A stretch of DNA of 64,000 bases from Caulifigura coniformis (GTDB taxonomy: Bacteria; Planctomycetota; Planctomycetia; Planctomycetales; Planctomycetaceae). A program made the position numbers and the translations under genes. The notes under the pieces are model-generated. The model was given only the letters and a program-made list of their open reading frames with translations, searched no databases and was not told the origin of the DNA. How positions within the stretch are numbered: the stretch's first letter is position 1; every line of letters starts with the position of its first letter. The stretch covers positions 6,535,439 through 6,599,438 of the forward strand of contig NZ_CP036271.1 of the NCBI RefSeq assembly GCF_007745175.1, in the 5' to 3' direction. Of this stretch, positions 19,913 through 26,889 are shown in pieces.

Positions 19913-21778
19913 TTAGACCAGCATCGAACACACATCCGCCAAGGCCGGACTCGCCTTCGGCCCGCGTCCCGCAATCCGCAGCCTCGATCGAGCCGGCCCG
20001 ACGACCGTTTCAATCGTTTCCAGAAGCTGCTGCATGACCAGCGGCTTCGCCGCAAACGCGTTCATCCCGGCGGAGAGGCACTGCTCACGGTCTTCCGGAG
20101 CGGCGTTCGCCGTGAAGGCGATGATCGGGATCAGCTCGCGGGTGTAGCGCGGCAACCGTCCGGCCGCTTCCAGCAGTCGGATTTCCCGCGCTGCCGTCAG
20201 ACCATCCATTTCAGGCATCTGGCAATCCATCAGGACGGCGTCGTAGTCCGAACGCTGGACGGAGGCAACCGCCTCCACGCCGTTGTTCGCCACATCGACG
20301 TCCCAGCCCGCCATCCTCAGCAGTTCAACCGCGACCATCTGGTTGATTTCATTGTCTTCGGCAAGGAGCAACCGTCCCTGCGTCGCGGGACGGCTGTCGG
20401 AATCGGAGACAGGGTCGCAGGCGTTCTCGATGCGGCCGGGCGAGGCGTCCATGATCTCGTGCGGCATGAGTTCGCGGCAGGCCGCCGGGCTTTCCGGCGC
20501 GACGGTCGCGGCGAGCGGAAGGCGAACGCGGAATTCCGAGCCGACGTCCACCTGGCTTTCCACGTCGATCCGGCCGTTCATCAGTTCGACGAGCTGTCGG
20601 CAGATCGCAAGCCCCAGGCCCGTTCCGCCGTACTTTCGCGAGATCGAGGCGTCCACCTGCATGAAGTCGTGAAACAGCCGGCTGCGACGCGACTCCGGAA
20701 TCCCGATCCCGGTGTCCTTCACGCGAATCGTGAGACCGTCTCCATCCCGTTCGCGGCCGACGTGAATGGACACGCTCCCCCGTTCCGTGAACTTGAGCGC
20801 GTTGTTGACCAGGTTGACGAGAATCTGGCGGACCCGTTCAGGGTCCCCCATCAGGAACTCCGGTACGTTGTCGTCCACCAGGGACGACAGCTCGAGCTGC
20901 CGCGCGGCGGCCACATGCGCAAACGCTTCCTGGACCTCGGTGGCGATTGCGCGCATGCGGAACGGAACCTGTTCGAGTTCCAGCCGCCCCGCTTCGATCT
21001 TGGAGAAATCGAGCAGGTCGTTCATCAGCCCGAGCAGCGACATCGCCGACTGCCGCGCGATGCGCACCTGCTGTTGCTGCTGCGTCGCGAGCCCGGTCCC
21101 CCCGAGAACCTCGAGCATTCCGATCACACCGTTCAGCGGTGTGCGGATTTCATGGCTCACGCGCGCCAGGAACGACGACTTCGCGTGGTTGGCCGCATCC
21201 GCTGCCTCCTTCTGCCGCCGCAGGTTCTCGAGCAGCTTTCGTTCGGTGATGTTGACCACCGTTCCTTCGTAGCGGGCGACGGCCCCGCCGATCACGACAG
21301 CGCGAGCGGTCTCGGCGATCCAGATGATCGAACCGTCGCGGCGGTACACCTGCGACTCGAAATCAGTGACCACTCCTTCGGACCGGATGCGGTGGACGAA
21401 CTCGTTTCGTCGTTCCGGATCGACATACAGCTGGCGGCTGATGTCCCCGATGCCGCTGATCAGCTCTTCGGGAGTGTCGTATCCGTAAATCCCGGCGAGG
21501 GCCGGGTTGGCGATGACGTACGTGCCGTCGGGGGTCGTCTGGAAGATGCCTTCGACGGCGTTCTCGAAGATGCTGCGAAAGCGGGCCTCCGCTTCACGCA
21601 GCGCGACCATTGTCTGTTCTCGCTGCAGGACTGCCTGCGTGACCGCCTCCGACGCGTGGTCCCGCCGGGGGCCAAGCGGTCCATGATCGAGCGCCCGCAA
21701 CCCCCGCTGGATGAGGAGCATCAGCGTTGCGCAGATCAGAATCCACAACGCTTCGATGGTCAGCGACGATTCCGGCAT
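19913..21778 (-). CDS. Hybrid sensor histidine kinase with PAS and receiver domains
   Basis: A 621-aa signalling protein. One membrane segment at about 8-26; PAS domain at about 62-180; HisKA dimerisation domain with phospho-acceptor His209 in SHEIRTPLNG; ATPase domain with the N box around Asn326, DTGIGIP at about 355-361 and GGTGLGL at about 384-390; receiver domain at about 468-590 with Asp518 in LMDCQMPEMDG and Lys578. All catalytic residues are present. There is little periplasmic sequence, so the signal is probably sensed through the PAS domain or membrane. No separate response regulator or Hpt gene lies nearby, so it is an orphan hybrid kinase. Confidence 0.95.
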   Translation of the reverse strand: MPESSLTIEALWILICATLMLLIQRGLRALDHGPLGPRRDHASEAVTQAVLQREQTMVALREAEARFRSIFENAVEGIFQTTPDGTYVIANPALAGIYGYDTPEELISGIGDISRQLYVDPERRNEFVHRIRSEGVVTDFESQVYRRDGSIIWIAETARAVVIGGAVARYEGTVVNITERKLLENLRRQKEAADAANHAKSSFLARVSHEIRTPLNGVIGMLEVLGGTGLATQQQQQVRIARQSAMSLLGLMNDLLDFSKIEAGRLELEQVPFRMRAIATEVQEAFAHVAAARQLELSSLVDDNVPEFLMGDPERVRQILVNLVNNALKFTERGSVSIHVGRERDGDGLTIRVKDTGIGIPESRRSRLFHDFMQVDASISRKYGGTGLGLAICRQLVELMNGRIDVESQVDVGSEFRVRLPLAATVAPESPAACRELMPHEIMDASPGRIENACDPVSDSDSRPATQGRLLLAEDNEINQMVAVELLRMAGWDVDVANNGVEAVASVQRSDYDAVLMDCQMPEMDGLTAAREIRLLEAAGRLPRYTRELIPIIAFTANAAPEDREQCLSAGMNAFAAKPLVMQQLLETIETVVGPARSRLRIAGRGPKASPALADVCSMLV

Positions 21779-22074
21779 GCATGCCTCTCAAGCTGTCGCG
21801 GCAAAGTCCGCGCAGCAATGCCCTGGCACAAGTTGTTCATCACGGGTGTCAGGGTCCACCGGGAGGCGCGCAGCGGGCCCATCGGAGAAACCCTAGTTCA
21901 ACCCGCTCCGGGTCAGCGTCCGGGACAGCGAAACTGGGATGGGCCGCATCGCTCACAGGCGGCCTCTGCCGTTTATGACGACGGCGCCGCTCCTGGCACC
22001 GTTCCGCTTCAGGCCCGCCCCCTTCAAACAGGTCTCAGCAGAGAGACCGGCGTGGTGATCAAGAACGAAGAAAG

Positions 22075-22148
22075 TACTCCCGACAGGATTCGAACCTGTG
22101 GCCTGCGGTTTAGGAAACCGCCGCTCTATCCAACTGAGCTACGGGAGC
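22075..22148 (-). tRNA. tRNA-Arg, anticodon CCT
   Basis: A 74-base cloverleaf on the minus strand. The D arm AGCTCAGTTGGATAGAGC and T arm ACAGGTTCGAATCCTGT are canonical. The anticodon stem GCGGT/ACCGC encloses TTCCTAA, so the anticodon is CCT (reads AGG). The acceptor stem has a G-T pair at 1:72, the discriminator is A, and CCA is not encoded. An apparent protein APVAQLDRA on the same strand is the familiar false translation of a tRNA. Confidence 0.95.
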
Positions 22149-22645
22149 AAGTTGTTTCACATACTGCACTTGCGGCGTGTTGTGGCGAGTGTGCCCTGTT
22201 GAGTTTATTGCCGGATTATTTCCAGCACAACGTTTGCGATGAAAGTTGCGCCGGCCAACGCGGACTGACCGACCCGTGCGGACCTGAGCAAAGCCGGGGG
22301 CATGGCGCACGGCTGGTCGAAGTTGTTGGGCGCTGCCACCAAGAGCGGGCTCGGCCGGAGCGGCAAGCACAGCCTGGAAGGGCGGGGCTTTATCGCCAAC
22401 ACCAAGGACGAGGGCAGCCCAACCCTGAGCTACACGACTACGGCAGCCGGCTCGAAAACGCTGGCAGCCAAGCCGTAACCCATGCGGGCGAACCTGACGG
22501 ACCATATCTGGAAGCTGGACGATTTGTTCGGCGGGTAAGATCATCGACGGGTTGGCCGATGAATCCTCCTAAACCGAAATGCAGACGTGGCCGACCGGGA
22601 CTATTTCAACCTGTCCACTCCCCTTCACTAAAGCATCGGCCGCCT
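22149..22645. other. Decayed region beside the tRNA gene
   Basis: About 500 bp without an intact gene. One plus-strand frame is interrupted by stops at about 22266 and 22476 but reads protein-like between them, including a 58-codon piece from 22302 (GRGFIANTKDEGSPTLSY). It continues after the second stop into a transposase-like tail (listed separately). This looks like a degraded mobile-element remnant. Confidence 0.45.
22482..22538 (+). pseudogene. Probable transposase C-terminal remnant
   Basis: Nineteen codons reading MRANLTDHIWKLDDLFGG then stop. This resembles the extreme C-terminus of IS1-type transposases, which typically end in a pattern like PAMAAGLTDHVWSLEEL. Upstream codons in the same frame are broken by a TAA immediately before. 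It is too short for certainty; a remnant of an insertion sequence is the best reading. Confidence 0.35.
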
Positions 22646-22957
22646 GTGATCGACTCGTCGCACCTTCGCCGCGCTTTCATTTGTCTGGCGATCGCGTCCA
22701 CCCTGTGGCCGATGGCCCATCTGAGCGCCGTCATCGGTGTCGCATTATGCGGTGTTGGCCACGGCCCCGAGACGGGTCTCGGTGAAAAACTGATCGTGAC
22801 ATCCTTTCCCCTCTTCGGATTGGCGGCAGCCAGTTTCGTCACGGCCGTTGTCAACTGCTGGAAAGGCTTCTCACGCCGTTGGCCCGTCGTTTTGCTCATC
22901 TTTGCCGGCCTGATCAACCTCCTTGCCGAAGCACACAGTTTTTCCTGGCTGCTCTGA
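22646..22957 (+). CDS. Small hypothetical membrane protein
   Basis: A 103-aa protein from a GTG at 22646. Hydrophobic segments lie at about 9-36 (two short helices or one long), 50-68 and 80-95, predicting three to four membrane passes. No family recognised. A terminator-like hairpin with six T follows 45 bases after the stop, supporting transcription. The same frame continues upstream through unlikely sequence, so the GTG start is an estimate. It lies in the AT-richer island. Confidence 0.5.
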   Translation: MIDSSHLRRAFICLAIASTLWPMAHLSAVIGVALCGVGHGPETGLGEKLIVTSFPLFGLAAASFVTAVVNCWKGFSRRWPVVLLIFAGLINLLAEAHSFSWLL

Positions 22958-23001
22958 ATGCGAATCGAGCACTGAGTGGGGAAATTCGCAGTTGAGTCGC
23001 G

Positions 23002-23037
23002 AAGCCGGACGGGCGATGATGCCGGGCGGGCTTTTTT
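23002..23037 (+). terminator. Probable terminator
   Basis: AAGCC pairs with GGGCTT across a small inner hairpin (GGC-GATGAT-GCC) and is followed by six T. It is placed to end the transcript of the membrane protein gene at 22646-22957. The stem is irregular, so confidence is moderate. Confidence 0.55.
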
Positions 23038-23085
23038 GTTTCGCAGAACAATGAGCCGCACGACACGCATACCTGAGTGCAATTG

Positions 23086-23508
23086 ATGACTTCGGTTCGA
23101 GGCAAGTTCCCGAAGCACTTTGTCAGCTTCCGCTCAGATCGTTTTGAGCTGGCAATTCCCGACGACGAGATCGACAGCCTCTTTCCGGGTGCAGACTGCT
23201 GCGAATGGTTCTATGAACGACTCGCGACGGCCACGAGATGTGCACCCCATCAGTCTCCCGTGATGGAAGATTGGGGATGGACATTTGCTGTCAAAGCGAA
23301 CGGTTCGACGATTCGTGTGAACGTCTGGGGCATCGAGGAATGGTTCCTCGGGGTTGAATCCGGGTTTTCGCTGATAGGGCTTCTGAGTCCGCCACACCGC
23401 AAGAAAACGGAAGCCGACAGGCTGGCCGTGTGCGACGAGATTGAATCACTCATTTGCACTGAATTGAAGGCGGAGTTCCTCGGCTGGTCAGAAACGTTTC
23501 CCGGCTAG
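23086..23508 (+). CDS. Hypothetical protein
   Basis: A 140-aa soluble protein beginning MTSVRGKFPKHF, rich in aromatic residues, with the stretch VMEDWGWTFAVKANG followed by VNVWGIEEWFLG. No signal peptide or membrane segment, and no family recognised; the size and composition resemble small single-domain proteins of accessory regions (for example immunity-like proteins), but there is no toxin gene next to it. A GTG three codons upstream (23077) is an alternative start. It is followed by a good terminator. Confidence 0.65.
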   Translation: MTSVRGKFPKHFVSFRSDRFELAIPDDEIDSLFPGADCCEWFYERLATATRCAPHQSPVMEDWGWTFAVKANGSTIRVNVWGIEEWFLGVESGFSLIGLLSPPHRKKTEADRLAVCDEIESLICTELKAEFLGWSETFPG

Positions 23509-23593
23509 ACCGGCCCCCACGGCCCATGCGGTAAAACCTATGGTTGGGCACTCTCACGGTCGCAAGCCCAATGGTCCTGACCTGCAACCGCTC

Positions 23594-23623
23594 GCCCCTG
23601 CCTTGTGCGGGGGCTTTTCTTTT
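23594..23623 (+). terminator. Rho-independent terminator
   Basis: GCCCC (23594-23598) pairs with GGGGC (23610-23614) around TGCCTTGTGCG, followed by TTTTCTTTT. It lies 86 bases after the stop of the gene ending at 23508. Confidence 0.75.
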
Positions 23624-23638
23624 AGGCTTGGCTTCCAT

Positions 23639-24085
23639 TTACGGAACTCGTTGACGAAGGATGTAGGTGGAGTCATGAACTCCTAAGCGGATTTCGTCCG
23701 GTTGAACGCTTAGCACCGGGTATCTCATCTCGGCAAGTTCCATGTAATACCCCCCTGCCCACAACGCTCTTTGAAGAACTCGATACACGGGTAGGAGCAG
23801 TTCACCCCCGCGTCGTCTGCCAATCACGAGGTCACTTCCTTCAATCTGCCAAAAGAAGAAGTCGTTACCTGCCCCTTCGTCGCGCAAGATCCGTCCAGTT
23901 CCGTCGGCGTTGAACTTGAAAGAAAAGTACGACCGGGAGTTTCCCTCAACGGTGCTCGACCATGTTCCCACAAATCGCCGATCGACCCGCGGCCAAAGCC
24001 ACCAGCACAGCACCACCACGAGAACCACGATCGTGACGACGATTCGTCGCCTGTGTCGGTTCGGTGGTGATGGGGGAGGGGTCAT
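23639..24085 (-). CDS. Membrane-anchored hypothetical protein, tandem paralogue 2
   Basis: A 148-aa protein with a short basic cytosolic tail, a membrane segment at about 15-30 (VVTIVVLVVVLCWWLW), then PRVDRRFVGTWS and a predicted all-beta outer domain with KFNADGTGRILRDEG. The layout resembles lipocalin-like or META-type small domains that report GTW near the start, but I cannot assign a family. It overlaps the upstream gene by ATGA, so the two are translationally coupled. The WW-x-WPR-x-D-x-R-x-VG-W pattern matches its neighbour, showing the two arose by duplication. Confidence 0.75.
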   Translation of the reverse strand: MTPPPSPPNRHRRRIVVTIVVLVVVLCWWLWPRVDRRFVGTWSSTVEGNSRSYFSFKFNADGTGRILRDEGAGNDFFFWQIEGSDLVIGRRRGGELLLPVYRVLQRALWAGGYYMELAEMRYPVLSVQPDEIRLGVHDSTYILRQRVP

Positions 24086-24531
24086 TCGAAATCTGAGACT
24101 CGCTCAAATGTCATCGTTCGCTTTGAGCCTAAGTCGACAACTTCGATCTGTTGGTCTGACAGTCGAAGAATAGTGAACGACCGCGTTTTCGGTTGTCCTA
24201 AGCCAGTCAGTGATGCCGCCATGCCGACCAGCCAAGTTTTGCCAGAAGGCTGGAGTCGGAGTTCAGGCCAAACAACCGACCAGCGGTAAGTGCTCATCAG
24301 GACGGGTCTGAAATCGCCTGAGTGGCCGTACAGTTCAGCCACTCCGTTCGATAGGAACCGATAAGCACCATCCGTTCGCCCAATCGCGGTCACCAATGCC
24401 CAGCTACCAACAATCCGCGCATCACCTCGTGGCCAATACCACCACGATACAGTCGAAGCGAGTACGAGAACGAGCGCCGCGATCAGCCAACGGTGGCGTT
24501 TGCGTTTCGGCTTCTGCGGTTCTTCGGCCAT
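24082..24531 (-). CDS. Membrane-anchored hypothetical protein, tandem paralogue 1
   Basis: A 149-aa protein with a Lys/Arg-rich N-terminus, a membrane segment at about 15-31 (LIAALVLVLASTVSWWYW), then PRGDARIVGSWA and an outer domain of predicted strands. It shares the arrangement and the WW-x-WPR...VG-W stretch with the next gene, which it overlaps by four bases. Base composition here (about 55% GC in a line I counted) is below the surrounding genes. Function unknown; possibly a pair of exported small proteins acquired together. Confidence 0.75.
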   Translation of the reverse strand: MAEEPQKPKRKRHRWLIAALVLVLASTVSWWYWPRGDARIVGSWALVTAIGRTDGAYRFLSNGVAELYGHSGDFRPVLMSTYRWSVVWPELRLQPSGKTWLVGMAASLTGLGQPKTRSFTILRLSDQQIEVVDLGSKRTMTFERVSDFE

Positions 24532-25010
24532 AGCCCTGCCCCTATCGAATCAGGTGCGGCCAAGGCTACCAGCACGGCCGATTGTGGGGCCACAGCAGCC
24601 CCGCAGGCCGATTGGCGTCGGGCAGGTGGTGCAACGGTCCTGCCAGCGCCCCAATCGGCCCTACAGCCGACGAACCACGGGCGTGAGGGAGGTCATAAGT
24701 ATTACTTCTGCGGGTCAGAAGGGGCTACGACCGGAGAGGGCTCGGCAACGCATTCCCTGTTGCCTCATCACAGTGGTCGGTCGCGAATCGGCGGCGCTGG
24801 CTCGATTGGGTTCCTACCCGTTGGTCCTGCTCATCGGCTATGGTGAGTTCGTGAATGGGCGCGCTGCAGGTCCAATGGTCCGCATTGACCCGCGCGCCGA
24901 TTGACCCCGGTCACATTCGGACAACGCTGTCTGTTTGTGACCGCTGGTCCAGAGTCGGGTTTCCCTGGCCGGTCGCTACGACAGCGACCTCTTTCGCAAG
25001 ACGCGACCCC
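24532..25010. other. Region without a supported gene
   Basis: Several overlapping frames exist, none with a good start and protein-like composition over its length. One plus frame ending near 24904 has a plausible last 60 codons (ALARLGSYPLVLLIGYGEF) that may be a gene fragment. No hairpin or repeat stands out. Confidence 0.35.
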
Positions 25011-25193
25011 ATGGCTGAACGCCAGATCATCGTCCGCTGCGCGGAGGGCAAGTGGTCGGCTGCCTATTCGGATCGTCCCGAGGAGCGGTTCTACGGCACC
25101 TCCATGGACGAAGCTCTCGACCGCCTGAAACGGTCCGCGGACGATGTCGAGAACACCGGGAACAGGCCAGAAAGCGACGACAAGACCCGCTGA
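25011..25193 (+). CDS. Small hypothetical protein, HicB-like pattern
   Basis: A 60-aa protein, MAERQIIVRCAEGKWSAAYS at the N-terminus and YGTSMDEALDRLKRSAD near the middle. The order of a short beta hairpin followed by G-T-S-x-x-EAL recalls the partial RNase H-like fold of HicB antitoxins, but there is no HicA toxin beside it and no DNA-binding tail, so this is only a resemblance. The longer frame to 24855 is not convincing. A structured hairpin with a T-run follows 150 bases later. Confidence 0.5.
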   Translation: MAERQIIVRCAEGKWSAAYSDRPEERFYGTSMDEALDRLKRSADDVENTGNRPESDDKTR

Positions 25194-25604
25194 CAGCGCC
25201 CCCTACGGGCATACCCGCGTGGCGGCCGCCCGCCGGAGGCAACTCCCGGGCACTCATCAGGCCAATTCCGGGAAAGACCAGCCCCATTGTGATTGCTGGC
25301 GATTTCAGCGCTTGGCGCGACGAGACCCGTTGATACGATCCCCCTGCCCTCGCGGGTGGTTGAGCGATAGGTTTTAGCCCGCCCGTCAGCTCCTGCCCCC
25401 GAGGGCATTTTTTCTGCGCCGCGGTCCACGCCGGGCGCTCTGGCCAATCGGCAGACGGTCAAGGATTCGCCGCGGCCCCTTGCAGCATGGGCCGTTCTCG
25501 GGGTTCAATGGACGAACTCGCTCCGGCCAGGTCGGGGCAGGGTCGGGCAGGCTTTGCGGCCATGCTCTCGTGACGACCGTTTCATTTCAGGTTGTGCTCC
25601 CGCC
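25194..25604. other. Gap with a structured hairpin
   Basis: Upstream region of the FG-GAP protein gene. It contains the nested hairpin described separately and no supported gene. Confidence 0.4.
25345..25413 (+). ncRNA. Nested hairpin with T-run: terminator or small RNA
   Basis: An 8-bp outer stem TGCCCTCG/CGAGGGCA (25345-25352 and 25400-25407) encloses a 5-bp inner stem GCGGG/CCCGC (sharing base 25352 at the boundary) and is followed by six T. At about 63 bases the structure is larger than an ordinary terminator. It may be the end of a small RNA, or a terminator for the small gene at 25011. No known riboswitch signature was recognised. Confidence 0.4.
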
Positions 25605-26804
25605 ATGCGTATCCTCGCCGCTGTCGCTGTTCTGCTGCTGGCTGTTCCTGCCGAGGGAGCGAATCCCGCCTGGCAGCGCATTCAGCTCGACGCCCGCTTC
25701 CGCTCCGAAGGCGTCGCCATCGCCGACATCAACAAGGACGGCAAGGCCGATATCGTCGCCGGCGACGTGTGGTACGAAGCCCCCTCCTGGACCATCCACG
25801 AGATCCGCCCCGTCGGCAATTACCCCGTCGCGGCCGGCTACAGCCAGTCGTTCTGCAACTGGGCCTACGACTTCAACGGCGACGGCTGGCAGGACGTCAT
25901 CATCGTCGGCTTCCCCGGCGAACTCTTCAGCTGGTACGAGAACCCGAAGAACGAAAAAGGGCACTGGAAGGCGCACACGATCTGGCGTTCCATCTGCAAC
26001 GAGTCTCCCCAGTTCAAGGACATCACCGGCGACGGCCGTCCGGAAGTTCTCTGCGGCTCGCAGCCCGAACAGCAGCTCGGCTACCTCGAAATTCCCAAAG
26101 GGGACGCCGTCTATCAGCTGTGGGACTTCATCCCCATCGGCGAGAAGGGGAACCCGATGGAGAACGGCACGTTCAAGTATTACCACGGCATCGGCGCGAC
26201 GGACGTCAACGGCGATGGCCGGCTGGATGTCATCATTCCGCATGGCTGGCACGAGCAGCCCGCGAAGCTCGGTGAAGGCCTGTGGACCTGGCATCCGCAG
26301 AAACTGGCCAAAGTCGACGGCAAGCCGCTGACCGGCGCCGACATCTACGCCGACGACCTCGATCTCGATGGCGACAAGGACTTCCTGATGACCAGCGCGC
26401 ACCAGTACGGCGTGTGGTGGTGGGAGAACACCGGCAGCGGCGATCCGAAGTATCACCTCGTCGATGAAACGCTCTCGCAGACGCATGCCCTCTGGTTCAT
26501 TGACGTGAACGGCGACGGCCAGAAAGACCTCGTGACGGGCAAGCGATACTTCGCCCACAACGGCGGCGACCCGGGCGCGTATGACCCCTGCGAGATGGCC
26601 TGGTACGAGATCCAGCGCGAAAAAGGCAAGGCGCCGAAGTTCACACGACACACCATCGAAGAAGGGCTCGATACGGGCGTCGGCACCCAGTTTGAAATGG
26701 GCGACATCAACGGCGATGGCCTCGTCGATATCGCGCTCTCGAACAAGAAGGGGGTGAATATCCTCCTGCAGAAGAAGGCTACGGGAGCCGTATCGGCGAA
26801 GTGA
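25605..26804 (+). CDS. Secreted FG-GAP/VCBS-type beta-propeller protein
   Basis: A 399-aa protein with a signal peptide (cleavage near AEGANP) and at least six repeats of the calcium-binding type D-x-N-x-D-G, such as DINKDGKADIVAGD, DFNGDGWQDVIIV, DVNGDGRLDVII, DLDLDGDKDFLM, DVNGDGQKDLVTG and DINGDGLVDIAL, spaced about 50-60 residues apart. This predicts a seven-bladed or similar propeller binding Ca2+ outside the cell. Planctomycetes have many such proteins; ligands are unknown. The ATG at 25605 is fixed by the signal peptide. It stands alone, with no enzyme domain. Confidence 0.9.
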   Translation: MRILAAVAVLLLAVPAEGANPAWQRIQLDARFRSEGVAIADINKDGKADIVAGDVWYEAPSWTIHEIRPVGNYPVAAGYSQSFCNWAYDFNGDGWQDVIIVGFPGELFSWYENPKNEKGHWKAHTIWRSICNESPQFKDITGDGRPEVLCGSQPEQQLGYLEIPKGDAVYQLWDFIPIGEKGNPMENGTFKYYHGIGATDVNGDGRLDVIIPHGWHEQPAKLGEGLWTWHPQKLAKVDGKPLTGADIYADDLDLDGDKDFLMTSAHQYGVWWWENTGSGDPKYHLVDETLSQTHALWFIDVNGDGQKDLVTGKRYFAHNGGDPGAYDPCEMAWYEIQREKGKAPKFTRHTIEEGLDTGVGTQFEMGDINGDGLVDIALSNKKGVNILLQKKATGAVSAK

Positions 26805-26889
26805 TTGTTGGTGTTCAGCCTTCAGGCTACTTCATGGGCGACGGGGCGTGCTGCGCTGACGGGCCGCTGAATCGATCGCGAGGGCATCG

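Noticed and set aside
22110-22544. Minus-strand protein ending [12 protein letters not shown]
   Set aside because: This is the classic false translation of a tRNA gene; the tRNA-Arg lies at 22075-22148.
19721-22957. A 1078-codon plus-strand reading frame
   Set aside because: Most of it is the mirror of the histidine kinase gene and the tRNA; composition is typical of a shadow frame. Only its end, from GTG 22646, is kept as a small membrane protein gene.
25011-25193. HicAB toxin-antitoxin system
   Set aside because: The short protein only loosely recalls HicB, and no HicA gene lies on either side.
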